Assembly (NCBI GenBank): GCA_965226925.1
Contig: CBDDEN010000007.1
Span: 186,001 to 250,000 of the forward strand
DNA length: 64,000 bases
Direction: 5' to 3'
Source: CBDDCX01 sp965226925
GTDB lineage: Bacteria > Gemmatimonadota > Gemmatimonadetes > Longimicrobiales > Gaopeijiaceae
The translations under genes and the position numbers were made by a program. This document shows positions 25,248 through 34,020 of the stretch, in pieces; the first letter of the stretch is position 1; every line of letters starts with the position of its first letter. The notes below the pieces were generated by a model, which saw nothing but the letters and a program-made list of their open reading frames with translations, had not been told where the DNA came from and did no database searches.

Positions 25248-26488
25248 GTACGTCCATACGACTCGTTCGGCCGCCGGCACCGCGCCAACCCGGCCCCCGG
25301 CGGAGAAGCCCGCGATCCGGCCTGCTGGTCACGATCTCTTTGGCCGCGGGCTGCGCGTACGGTGCGCCCCCGCCGCCGGTTGGAGCACCTATGGCCGACC
25401 CACGCCCCGACAGCGTCGAGGCGGTGGTCTTCCTCGTGGGTGACGCGGGGGGAGCCGACGGCGTGGGCAACCCCGTGCTCGAGAAGCTCACGTGGGAGGT
25501 GGAACACTGGTCGCAATCCCTGGCCCGCGAATCCGCCGTCACCGTAATCTTCCTGGGGGACAACGTCTATCCCAGCGGATACCACGATGTCTCCGACGAC
25601 GACCACCCGCGGGATTCGGTGCGATTGGGAAACCAGTTGGCGGTTGTGTCCGGCCCGCAGGCGAAGACCTACGGAACGCGGGGGATCTTCATCCCGGGGA
25701 ACCATGGGTGGGCCAACACCTCGGGAGCCGTCGCGATGTCTCGCCTCGATAACCTCCAGGCGAGGATAGACCGAGAGCGAGTGCGAGGACCGGAAGTCCA
25801 CGTCATGCCCGCCGCAGGGCTGACGGGCCCCGAGTATGTCGACCTCGGAGAACGCATCAGGATCATACTTCTCGATACGCAGTGGTGGCTGGCTGAAGGT
25901 ACAAGAGAGCCTCGACTCGTCGAAGCGAACGAGCGTCTCGCGGACCTCCTTGCCGCATCGGTGAGTCGCGACGTCATCGTCGCCGCCCACCATCCCCTGG
26001 TGACGGGCGGGGAACACGGAGGTGCGCTGGGCTTTTGGCAGACGGTGGGCGTGCGCTGGCTCCTGAACCGCACGGGAGCGGTGAGCCAGGATCTTTCTTC
26101 TCAGACATACCGCGACATGATAAGCGGCTTCCGAGAGGCGTTCTCACGGGGGGGCAAGCCCCTGGTCTACGCGTCCGGCCACGACCACAATCTGCAGGTC
26201 ATCGCGGGTACCCAACCTGGCGACCCCGCCTTTACGGTCGTGAGTGGTGCAGGAAGCAAGTTGACCACACGTATCAGGGACGTCCCCGGCATGGACCTCG
26301 GCGTGGCAGCTCCCGGGTACATGCGCCTGGTTTTCGGGCGGGACGGTGGCGTGGACCTCTTCGTGATCGCGGGACCACCGGCATTCACCGCATGTCCCGA
26401 GGCCGCAACGCCCGCTCACGAATGCCTGACAACCTGGCCCAAGGCCTTCCGCCCGATCTACTCTAAGCGCCTAAAGCCGGCCCCTTGA
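25244..26488 (+). CDS. lipoprotein metallophosphoesterase
   Basis: About 414 residues. Motifs of the calcineurin-like fold occur in order: FLVGDAGG, FLGDNVYPSG, IPGNHGW, VAAHHPL and YASGHDHNLQ, giving all the metal ligands. A lipobox (SLAAGC) follows a basic stretch, so the protein should be lipid-anchored outside the inner membrane. No ATG, GTG or TTG lies between the upstream stop and the lipobox. A CTG at 25244 with GAGG before it overlaps the preceding stop and is the best start. An ATG at 25391 would remove the export signal. It may act as a phosphatase or phosphodiesterase on nucleotides or sugar phosphates. Confidence 0.8.
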   Translation: MSTSIRLVRPPAPRQPGPRRRSPRSGLLVTISLAAGCAYGAPPPPVGAPMADPRPDSVEAVVFLVGDAGGADGVGNPVLEKLTWEVEHWSQSLARESAVTVIFLGDNVYPSGYHDVSDDDHPRDSVRLGNQLAVVSGPQAKTYGTRGIFIPGNHGWANTSGAVAMSRLDNLQARIDRERVRGPEVHVMPAAGLTGPEYVDLGERIRIILLDTQWWLAEGTREPRLVEANERLADLLAASVSRDVIVAAHHPLVTGGEHGGALGFWQTVGVRWLLNRTGAVSQDLSSQTYRDMISGFREAFSRGGKPLVYASGHDHNLQVIAGTQPGDPAFTVVSGAGSKLTTRIRDVPGMDLGVAAPGYMRLVFGRDGGVDLFVIAGPPAFTACPEAATPAHECLTTWPKAFRPIYSKRLKPAP

Positions 26489-26576
26489 CACTCGGGGCCC
26501 CGACCGACCGTAGTGTGAGCAGGCCTGCCGACCAATCGGGTTCGCACGGGCCGGTCATCCAACGAGGAGGTCTCCG

Positions 26577-26759
26577 ATGGCCAAGAGCAGCAGAGGGCGC
26601 GCACCCCGGGACAAAAAGCCTTCGCTCAGGCTCCCCGAGTGGCCCTGCACCCCCAAACCGCCGCGCACGCCTCCGCCTCCGCGTCCTACGCCGCCGGTAG
26701 GTGCGACCCCGGGACCCGACTTCAAGAAGGTGATCAAGAAGCTCGGGAAGAAGCGCTGA
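26577..26759 (+). CDS. small basic proline-rich protein
   Basis: 60 residues with a good ribosome-binding site (GAGGAGG, 7 bases before the ATG). It starts with lysine/arginine-rich sequence, MAKSSRGRAPRDKKPSLRLP, then a Pro-rich middle (PRTPPPPRPTPPVG), and ends KKVIKKLGKKR. It may bind nucleic acid or be a short linker-like protein; no family known. The ribosome-binding site and lack of competing frames support it. Confidence 0.5.
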   Translation: MAKSSRGRAPRDKKPSLRLPEWPCTPKPPRTPPPPRPTPPVGATPGPDFKKVIKKLGKKR

Positions 26760-26785
26760 TCGACGCCTGTCCGGTCGCTGATGAC

Positions 26786-27223
26786 CTAGCCGCTATCCCG
26801 GGCCGAGCTCTTGAGAATTTCGTCGAAGAGGAAGAGATCCGTGAGAAGCGCCCGGAAGTGGATCGACGCGTTCAGGTTGTCGATGAGTTGCGAGCTGATG
26901 GCGGACTGAGCCATCACGAGCCGGACTGCGGATCGTGTATCCCCCGCGTCCCGCTCGATCACCTTGCCCGCGTCCCGGTACGCGTCGGCCGGCTCCAGCC
27001 CGTCCACGACGCCACCCATGTCTCGGATGAGAGCGGCGAGGGCCTCGTCGGTCCGCGTCAGGTATTCGCGCAACTCTCCACCCGAAGTGCTGCCACCATC
27101 GCCGGTCAGGCCTTGAGCCGCATAAGCGAGGAAGAACTCGTAGCTCTCTTCGATGGTGTCGATGTGCCTTCTGAGATCGTCGACCGTCACTTCAGGAAGA
27201 CGCTCCTGAATCGAACGTAGCAC
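26786..27223 (-). CDS. helical protein of unknown function, last gene of the molybdoenzyme operon
   Basis: 145 residues from a GTG at 27223, which overlaps the cytochrome b gene by 32 bases. It is mostly helical: LRRHIDTIEESYEFFLAYAAQG, LREYLTRTDEALAALIRDM, and SAVRLVMAQSAISSQLIDNLNA. The pattern resembles four-helix DinB-like or electron-carrier accessory folds, but no metal motif is clear. Its tight coupling to the oxidoreductase genes suggests an accessory or maturation role. Confidence 0.62.
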   Translation of the reverse strand: MLRSIQERLPEVTVDDLRRHIDTIEESYEFFLAYAAQGLTGDGGSTSGGELREYLTRTDEALAALIRDMGGVVDGLEPADAYRDAGKVIERDAGDTRSAVRLVMAQSAISSQLIDNLNASIHFRALLTDLFLFDEILKSSARDSG

Positions 27224-28085
27224 CGGCGCCGCCCGCGTCGGCTTCGGCCGCTCCGGCCGATACCAACTCGGGCTCGTCCGCACCCTCGACGACCCATCGC
27301 TTCGGATCGTGGTTCCCGAGGTACTCGCTCCTGGGGATCCACCCGTAGATCATCGATTTGGTGATCCACCACTTGTCGGGGCGTATGGCGAAGTAGATGT
27401 GGGTGATGGTCAGCGTGATCAACCCTACTCCGGACAGTCCGTGCAGCACGTAGACGACGCCCCAGGAACTGTCGGAGAGCATGTAGGGATTGGCGGTCCA
27501 GAATGGCGTCTCCAACCGCAGCATCATGAGCAAGCCGGTGGCGATGGCCACCAGCCCCGTCACGGCGGCACCATGATGGAAGAGGATGTGGTCGATGGGG
27601 TATTTGCCGGCCTTGGGAGCCCCTTCTCCATCCTTTCCCATGATGTTCCTCAGCTCCGCCACTCCGGCCTTGATGTCGGCCTTGTCAATCCACATCACCC
27701 AGAAATCCTGCCAGAACGTCGCGCGAATGACGTGATACACGATCAGCGCGCTCAGAATCACACCCGCCACCCAGTGGATGGTTACCCAGGCGAACTGTAG
27801 ACCCAACACCGGGAAGAACGCCGTGACGAGGAGCACGAGCATCGCCACGGCCATGAGCCAGTGGAAGACCCGCTCCGACCTGGCATGACGAAGAATGCGG
27901 CTGGGGAGGCCTGAACTCGGATCATCGGTCGAAGCAGTTTCGGCCGGCGCCAAGAAACGCGCCCACACCGCATGCAACACCACGAAGCCCGCCCCCGCGA
28001 TAATGGCGGCCCACATCAGATCCCAGGACACCCCGATCAAGACTTCCTGATTCCACGGATTGATCGCCCGCCGCCAGAGCTCCAT
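27192..28085 (-). CDS. membrane cytochrome b subunit (FdnI/HydC-like)
   Basis: 297 residues with about five membrane helices: DLMWAAIIAGAGFVVLHAVW, RVFHWLMAVAMLVLLVTAFF, WVTIHWVAGVILSALIVYHVI, LFHHGAAVTGLVAIATGLLMM and LHGLSGVGLITLTITHIYFAI. The histidines needed for two b hemes are in the helices (VFHWLM, TIHWVAG, YVLHGLSG, ITHIYF). It most likely carries electrons between the periplasmic molybdenum hydroxylase encoded upstream and the quinone pool. It begins 3 bases after the FAD-subunit gene, so it belongs to that operon. Confidence 0.85.
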   Translation of the reverse strand: MELWRRAINPWNQEVLIGVSWDLMWAAIIAGAGFVVLHAVWARFLAPAETASTDDPSSGLPSRILRHARSERVFHWLMAVAMLVLLVTAFFPVLGLQFAWVTIHWVAGVILSALIVYHVIRATFWQDFWVMWIDKADIKAGVAELRNIMGKDGEGAPKAGKYPIDHILFHHGAAVTGLVAIATGLLMMLRLETPFWTANPYMLSDSSWGVVYVLHGLSGVGLITLTITHIYFAIRPDKWWITKSMIYGWIPRSEYLGNHDPKRWVVEGADEPELVSAGAAEADAGGAGATFDSGASS

Positions 28086-28088
28086 TCC

Positions 28089-29090
28089 CTAAGCCTCCGC
28101 TCCGCGCACGGCCCTACGGACCAGGTTGCGCATCATGGGGACCTTGAAGTCGTTGTGCCTGAGCGGCTTGGCCTTCTGGACAGCCAACAGTCCGGCCTGA
28201 GCTCCCAGGGCGTCCGACGGTATTTGTCCCTGAATCAGCGACTCGGCGGAAGTCAGTCGCACCGGGTAAGGGGCGACCCCGTTCACGGCCAGACGCGCCT
28301 CCGCGATGACGTCGCCGTTCATGCGCATGGCCGAGGCCACCGTCATGAGGGCGAAGTCCCAAGCCTTGCGATCCTCGACCTTCTCGTAGTAGAAGCGGGC
28401 CCCGGCCCAACGCGCGGGCAGTCGGATCGAGGTCAGCAGCTCCCCGGGCTTCAGGACCGTCATGCGCTCGATGTCGACACTGGGCCGCATGAAGAAGTTC
28501 TCCGCCTTGACCACGCGCTCTCCGCGAGGGCCTCGGATGACGAACTGGGCATCGAGGGCGATGAGCGCGGAAGCCGTGTCGGAAGGGTTCACGGCGACGC
28601 AACGACTCGAGCCCAGAATGCAGTGCTCCCGGTTCATCGCCGTGGGAGCGGCCGCGTAACAAGTGTTGCCTCCGGCCCGGTAACAGGGCCAGCCTCCCCG
28701 GTAGTACCAGCAGCGCGTGTCCTGCGACAGGTTGCCGCCCAAGGTACCTCGATTTCGGATCTGCGGTGTGGCCACTCCGGACGCGGCGTCGGTGAGGACG
28801 TTGTAATTCGATATAAGCTCCGGATTGTTCGCCACTTCCGTGATCGTGGTCAGAGCCCCGATCACCACGCCGTCGCCCGTGGACTGAACTCCGCGGAGCT
28901 CGTTCAGATTGACCAGGTCGACCACCGCCGCCGGTCGCTTGATACGGTCCTTGAACCAGTCGAAGCTGTCCAAGCCGCCCGACAACGCCCATCCATCCTC
29001 ACCGTACCGATCCAACAGGTCGATGGCATCCTCGACGCGCGCCGGCTGGAAGAGCTCGAACGCCGGGATCATGTCTCTGATGACCGCCAT
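28089..29090 (-). CDS. paoB: molybdenum hydroxylase FAD-binding subunit (PaoB/YagS-like)
   Basis: 333 residues. The FAD-binding core of the xanthine-dehydrogenase family has LSGGLDSF, VVIGALTTITEVANN and TPQIRNRGTLGGNLSQDTRCWYY. It has the cysteine-rich insertion CWYYRGGWPCYRAGGNTCYA with EHCILGSSRC, as in E. coli PaoB and 4-hydroxybenzoyl-CoA reductase beta subunit, where it binds an extra 4Fe-4S cluster. It moves electrons from the 2Fe-2S subunit onward. The gene order (2Fe-2S, Mo, FAD) differs from paoABC only in the position of the Mo subunit. Confidence 0.88.
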   Translation of the reverse strand: MAVIRDMIPAFELFQPARVEDAIDLLDRYGEDGWALSGGLDSFDWFKDRIKRPAAVVDLVNLNELRGVQSTGDGVVIGALTTITEVANNPELISNYNVLTDAASGVATPQIRNRGTLGGNLSQDTRCWYYRGGWPCYRAGGNTCYAAAPTAMNREHCILGSSRCVAVNPSDTASALIALDAQFVIRGPRGERVVKAENFFMRPSVDIERMTVLKPGELLTSIRLPARWAGARFYYEKVEDRKAWDFALMTVASAMRMNGDVIAEARLAVNGVAPYPVRLTSAESLIQGQIPSDALGAQAGLLAVQKAKPLRHNDFKVPMMRNLVRRAVRGAEA

Positions 29091-31158
29091 GATTCGTTTC
29101 TCCCTTTAGACGTGGAGGTCGAGGGGGCCGTACGCCGGCGGGCGTCCCTCGATCTCGGCAAGAAGGACGTCCGCCGTCAGTGGCGTACGACACAAGCACT
29201 GACCGCCCAACGCATCGGCGATAGCCGACGTCAGGGCGGCGGAGCCGGCCCCCACACACGGCTCACCGATTCCCTTGGCACCCACCGGGGTCTGGGGATC
29301 GGGAATCTCTACGGCCGCCCACTCCATATCGATGGGCACGTCTAGGATCCCGGGTGGGCGGGCCGTATAGAGGCGTTTGGCGAAGGACACTCCCCAGACG
29401 GGGTCGAAGACCCACTTCTGGCTCATCGCGATACCCATTCCCTGGATGGAGCCACCCAGTATCTGACCACCGAGGCTGCGTGGGTGGAGCACGGTGCCGC
29501 AGTCGGCAACTGCAGTATAGTTCACGATGTCCACCCGGCCGGTCTCGACGTCCAACTCTACCTCCGCGAAGCCGACGACCCAGGATTGGACTCCGCCCTC
29601 GCGTGGGTAGTTGTCCTTCGCGGCGGCCACCAGCCCCTGGCCGGCCAATCCCGCTGCGGCGGCCTTGGTCATGTCGTTGAGGTCGTCGTCGACCTCCTCA
29701 CCGCCGTAACGACCGCCCAACTCCATGGCGCGGGTCGCAGCTCGAGCGAAACTCATCCCCGTGGACGGGCTCGAGCGGCGGAAGACGCGGCCGTCGGCCG
29801 TATCGTAATCCCCCGCGGATCCTCCCAGGTCGCGCGCCGCGATCTCCTGCAGGAGGCGCTCCGCTGCCGTCCCCACGGCGTGGTTCGCCCTCGTGTGGGC
29901 GAAGGTGGTTTGGCTCCCGGCCTGAACGGAACTCCAAGGCAGGTTGCGGCTCGTGTCCCCCCAGACGACCTCTACGTCGTCCCAGCCCACGCCCAGAACG
30001 TCGGCCGCCGCCCTCGCCGTGTCGGCGACGGAGTGCGTTCCCAGATTCCCGATTCCCTGATGGATGTACACCTTACCGTCGGGGCGAATCACGAGCAGCC
30101 CGTCGAAACCCGAGCTGCCTGCGGTATAGGGGCTGACTCCGACCCCGATGCCGGTGACCTTGGAGCCGTTCCGCTGCCCGCTCCTGGCCATCCTCTCCTC
30201 CCAGCCGAACATCTCCGCGCCCTTGTCGATGGCTTCCTTGACGAAGACGCTGGTGAGGGTGCTCCCGCGGGGCCCGAACGCCACGTCGGCACCCGGCGCG
30301 TTGATGCGCCTGAGCTCCAAACGATCGATCCCGAGCTCACGGGCGGCTTTGTCCATAAGCGGCTCGAGCATCCCGATGATCTGGGCGCCGCCGGGGCCTC
30401 GTTGGGCCGCCTTCGGCGGCGTGTTGGTGTAGACCGAGACGCCGCGGTGCCGCTGGTTGAGCGGAGTATACGTCAGCGACGCGGTAGAGCCCGCGGACAT
30501 GTTGTCGCCGGAGCCGCCGTACGGGCCCCCGTCGCCGAGGATGTACATGTCAATGGCCGTGATTCGGCCGTCGACCCGGAACCCGATCTTCACCTGGGCC
30601 TGGAAGCCCGGACGCGCCCGGCCGATGTAGGTCTCCTCGTACCGGTTGATCCGCATCATGACCGGGCGGTTGATCTTCTGGGAGAAGACCGCGGGAAATC
30701 AGCATGTGCACGCTGCCCGTGATCTTGCTGCCGAAGCCGCCTCCGCAGTAGTCGCCCACCAGCACCACGTCTTCCATATCCATGGAGAGCATGCAGGCGA
30801 CGGCCGCCCTCGTCCTCGCGAGACTCTGCGTGGACGTGTGCATGTACAGCTTACCGTTCTGCCAGTACGCCAACGTCGTGCGAGGCTCCAGCGGATGGTG
30901 CGTGAGCGACTGGTGGGTCATCGTCTCGTCAATGATCAAGTCGGCTTCGGCGAAGCCGGCCTCGACGTCCCCGACGCTCCACTCCGCGCCTGCCTCCCCA
31001 AGGGGAAGGGTGCCCTCAGGTACGGCGGCGAAGTCCTCTTCCGTCCACTTGATGGTGACGAGATCCCGTCCGACCCTGGTATTCCCGTCGAGACGGGCGT
31101 TGGGGCCATTCGGCCTCAGGCTGTCCAAGGGATTCAACACGAACGGCAAGGGCTCTAA

Positions 31159-32357
31159 GGAGGGTCTGAACAACCCCCATCTTGGGAGGAACGCGATCGG
31201 TTGCGGTTCGAAGATCCGGTTCGAAGACCTATCGGAGCGATGAAGTGCTGGCTGGCGCGCCGGAGAAACGGTCCGAACCGTCAGGAAGTCGCTTCGATGT
31301 GTCCGGCTCCCGCCCTCGGGCGGTCCATGGGCCGCGCGTTATCCGGTCGCGTAGCGGCCAGCGATGAGCAGATTCGAGAACCCGAGCAGCAACGCGATGC
31401 GCTGCGTGTTCTTCGCCAGTCCCCGGTAGCGCACCTTACCGTACCCGAAGCGCCGCTTCACATACAAGAACGGATGCTCCACCTTCGCCCGCACCGATGC
31501 CTTGCGCTTCTCGGCCGCCGCCTCGGCGCCGTCCCGATCGAGCAGGCGACGCTTGCCCGGCTTCATCGCCACCTGCCAGGCGACGTCGCAACCCCTGTTC
31601 TCCGGGCGCTTGTCCACACCCTGGTAGCCCGCGTCGCCCCATGCCTCCGTCTCGTCACCATGCAGCAGCACGCACGCCTGCGTCACGTCCGCCGCGTTGG
31701 CGGCCGTCGTCGCCAAGCTGTGCGCCAGACCCGATTCGGCGTCCACCCCGATATGCGCCTTCATCCCGAAGTACCACTGGTTTCCCTTCTTCGTCTGGTG
31801 CATCTCCGGATCCCGTTCTCCCCTGCGGTTCTTCGTCGACGACGGCGCGTCAATGATGCTCGCATCCACGATCGTCCCCGTCTTCAACCGATGCCCGAGA
31901 GACGCCAGATGCGTATTGATCTCCTCGAACAACCCCATCCCCAAGCCCTGCGTCTCCAGCAGGTGACGGAAGTTCAGGATCGTCGTCTCGTCCGGCAAAG
32001 AACCGCTCAGGCGCAGACCCGCAAAGCGGCGCACTGACTCCACCTCGTAGAGCAGATCCTCCATGCCCGGATCGCTCACGTTGTAGAACAGCTGCACACA
32101 ATGAACCCGCAGCATCACCCCAAGCGGATAGGGGCGGCGGCCACGGCCAGCCTTCGGATAGAACGGCTCGATCCGATCCTCCAGCTGTTGCCAGGGAATC
32201 AGCCCCTCCATCTTCTCCAGGAAAATCTCCCGGCGCGTCCGCCGCTTCTTCGAATCGTACTCCAGCTCCGCGAAAGTCATCTGAAGCTCCATGGCCCGCT
32301 CACAACTCCCCGGTCGTTTCATACCATGAAACTACACCCGTCTTGTTCAGAGTTTCC
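31159..32357 (-). mobile_element. IS5-family insertion sequence, 1,199 bp, with 4-bp target duplication
   Basis: Inverted ends are GGAGGGTCTGAACAA at 31159 and, on the opposite strand, GGAAACTCTGAACAA ending at 32357. Both are flanked by CTAA (31155-31158 and 32358-32361), the YTAR-type target of the IS5 group. Excision with one CTAA restores the reading frame of the host gene exactly, so the boundaries are secure. Confidence 0.96.
31339..32322 (-). CDS. IS5-family transposase
   Basis: 327 residues. It has an N-terminal DUF772-like region (LVDRIEPFYPKAGRG-type: LEDRIEPFYPKAGRG) and a DDE domain with IVDASIIDAPSS (first Asp), WGDAGYQGVDKRPEN (second Asp) and VEHPFLYVKRRFGYGKVRYRG (Glu of the Y-R-K-E-type signature). 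All catalytic positions and the full length are present, so the copy is probably active or recently so. A fragment of the same gene type lies in the radical SAM relic at 23644-23736. Confidence 0.95.
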   Translation of the reverse strand: MKRPGSCERAMELQMTFAELEYDSKKRRTRREIFLEKMEGLIPWQQLEDRIEPFYPKAGRGRRPYPLGVMLRVHCVQLFYNVSDPGMEDLLYEVESVRRFAGLRLSGSLPDETTILNFRHLLETQGLGMGLFEEINTHLASLGHRLKTGTIVDASIIDAPSSTKNRRGERDPEMHQTKKGNQWYFGMKAHIGVDAESGLAHSLATTAANAADVTQACVLLHGDETEAWGDAGYQGVDKRPENRGCDVAWQVAMKPGKRRLLDRDGAEAAAEKRKASVRAKVEHPFLYVKRRFGYGKVRYRGLAKNTQRIALLLGFSNLLIAGRYATG

Positions 32358-32718
32358 CTAAGTCGACCTTGATCGCTTCGATGGCATTCGCGGCCGTCGT
32401 CTCGTCCACCGCCGCCACCGCGAGGATGGGTTCACCTTCGTAGTGCGGCTCCATGGTCAGACACGCCTCATCGGGTGCGTCTACCGCGGGTACGTCTTCG
32501 GCGGTGAGGATGCCCATGACACCTTCCAGGGCGAGCGCGGAACTGGCGTCGATGCGCCGAACCCGGCAATGGGGCATGGGGCTCAACAGGAGCTTGGCGA
32601 ATACCATGCCGTCGACCCTGAAGTCCTCCGCATACTTGGCTCGGCCCGTGATCTTCGCACGAAGATCGGGAGGGGCGATGTCCTGTCCTACCAGTTTCTC
32701 GGCCATGATGCGCTCCTC

Positions 32719-33354
32719 CTAAGCGCGCTGCCGAGAGTACTCGGCAGCCCGCATGGCAGAAGTCAGGATCTTGTTGTAATCGGCGCAGCGGCAGAGGTTG
32801 CCGGAGAGCGCATGAGCCGCTTCTTCTTTGGTCGGGTTCGGGTTCGCCTCTACCATTGCCACCATGCTCATGATGAAGCCCGGAGCGCAGAAGGCGCACT
32901 GGAAGCCGCCTTCGTCCAGGACGGCCTGCTGGACCGGATGGAGCGTTCCGTCCGCGCTCTCCAGACCTTCGATGGTCGTGATCTCCTTCGCGAGCACCGT
33001 GTGCGTCAGCACCGAGCAGGAGTAACTCGGCACGCCGTCGATAAGCACCGTGCACGCCCCACATTCGGCTCGATCGCATCCGAGTTTGGTGCCCGTCAGC
33101 CCGAGCTTGTAGCGCAGCGTCATGGCCAACGTCTCCTGCTTCAGCACGTCCACGCGACGTTGCTGGCCGTTCACGTTGAGGGTGACCAGCCGTTCCACCG
33201 AACCTTGAACCGGCATGGCTCCCAGAAGCGGTGTCGATCCTCTGAACAGATAGCCCACCGACGAGGTCGTCGCCCCCGTGGCGATCACACCCATGATGAA
33301 CGTTCTTCTGGAGACCCTACGCTCCGGAGTTCCGATGATCTCGACCTCGCTCAT
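32719..33354 (-). CDS. paoA: Tat-exported 2Fe-2S subunit of a molybdenum hydroxylase (PaoA/YagT-like)
   Basis: 211 residues. The N-terminus carries a twin-arginine signal, RRVSRRTFIMGVIATGATTSS, so the complex should act in the periplasm after folded export with its partners. Two 2Fe-2S domains follow: a plant-type one with KLGCDRAECGACTVLIDG and SCSV, and a helical one with QCAFCAPGFIMSM and NLCRCADYNKI. It starts at the ATG at 33354 behind GGGGGTAG. It is the first gene of the operon running down to 26786. Confidence 0.93.
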   Translation of the reverse strand: MSEVEIIGTPERRVSRRTFIMGVIATGATTSSVGYLFRGSTPLLGAMPVQGSVERLVTLNVNGQQRRVDVLKQETLAMTLRYKLGLTGTKLGCDRAECGACTVLIDGVPSYSCSVLTHTVLAKEITTIEGLESADGTLHPVQQAVLDEGGFQCAFCAPGFIMSMVAMVEANPNPTKEEAAHALSGNLCRCADYNKILTSAMRAAEYSRQRA

Positions 33355-33584
33355 GGAGCTACCCCCTTGCATGAATCCAACAGAAGAAGAACCGGCGGCC
33401 CTCCGCCCGCCAACCGAGCAAGGTACGCGGGTAGCCCCCCGTGGGCGAGTGCTCGGCGACTCCCTAAACCTTTCGGTCGGGTCAAGGCGTATTAGAATCA
33501 CGGTGGCGCTCGCAACCCCTGGAACACGGGCGGCGTCGAACAGTACGTAGAGTGGCTGGTGGAGCCCGCAGGGTGGTGGACGAG

Positions 33585-33953
33585 ATGCTCACTTGGTTGC
33601 CGACATTGATTCTCGCCGTGGTGCTCGGAGGCGTCAGCCTCCGGAGGGCTTGGGTGAGCCACAAACAGAGGGTGATCGCCGCCCAACTCGTGGTGGAGCG
33701 CCCGAACTCCTACTACGCGTCGAAATGCGTTCGCGACCAAGAGGATGAGGAGTGGTGGCGCCGCATCAGGCTCGACCGCCTGCATGAGGTGAACCGCGAG
33801 TACGTCGAAGGTCTACTCCGCCAGATAGACGGAGCCGGCTTCGACACCCTCTCTCGGGACGAGCGGGCCTTCATGGAACGGATGTCCAATCTCGAGGCGC
33901 CTCCGCGTAAAGGCGTTCGTCCCGAACGCAACCCCTGGCCCTCCCCGGCCTGA
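33585..33953 (+). CDS. small membrane-anchored protein with a rhomboid-associated C-terminal motif
   Basis: 122 residues; a GTG at 33552 is an alternative start. One N-terminal hydrophobic segment (LTWLPTLILAVVLGGVSL) is followed by a charged helical part. The segment EVNREYVEGLLRQIDGAGFDTLSRDERAFMERMS resembles the short motif (LL-x-KI-x3-G-x-SL-x2-EE-x2-FL-x2-S) found at the C-terminus of some bacterial rhomboid proteases, here without the protease. It is alone on the plus strand, divergent from the molybdoenzyme operon. Confidence 0.6.
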   Translation: MLTWLPTLILAVVLGGVSLRRAWVSHKQRVIAAQLVVERPNSYYASKCVRDQEDEEWWRRIRLDRLHEVNREYVEGLLRQIDGAGFDTLSRDERAFMERMSNLEAPPRKGVRPERNPWPSPA

Positions 33954-34020
33954 CGCTCTCCGGCCCCGGCCGGGTTGACGCTCCAGTCACGACGGAACCG
34001 GATCGCCCGCCCCGGTTTGG

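Larger units (their letters stand above)
29106..32706 (-). pseudogene. paoC: molybdopterin-binding catalytic subunit (PaoC/XdhB-like), split by an IS5-family element and one frameshift
   Basis: Three pieces form one gene. 32358-32706 encodes MAEKLVGQDIAPPDLRAKITGRAKYAEDF through AIKVDL. After removing the IS and one CTAA copy, the frame continues without a gap: VDLEPLPFVLNPLD. The middle piece (to about 30695) has the molybdopterin motif YCGGGFGSKI. An extra base in the CCC run near 30693-30695 then shifts the frame; correcting it gives SAVFSQKINRPVMMRINR, and the C-terminal 515 residues follow. They include QRGPGGAQ and, near the end, VGAKGIGEPCVGAG, whose GEP glutamate is the catalytic base of this family. 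Substrates are probably aldehydes or N-heterocycles. As assembled it cannot be made. Confidence 0.88.

Noticed and set aside
27972..30722. Two plus-strand frames of 457 and 412 codons
   Set aside because: Both are antisense to the molybdoenzyme genes, whose motifs and cysteine pattern are unmistakable on the minus strand.
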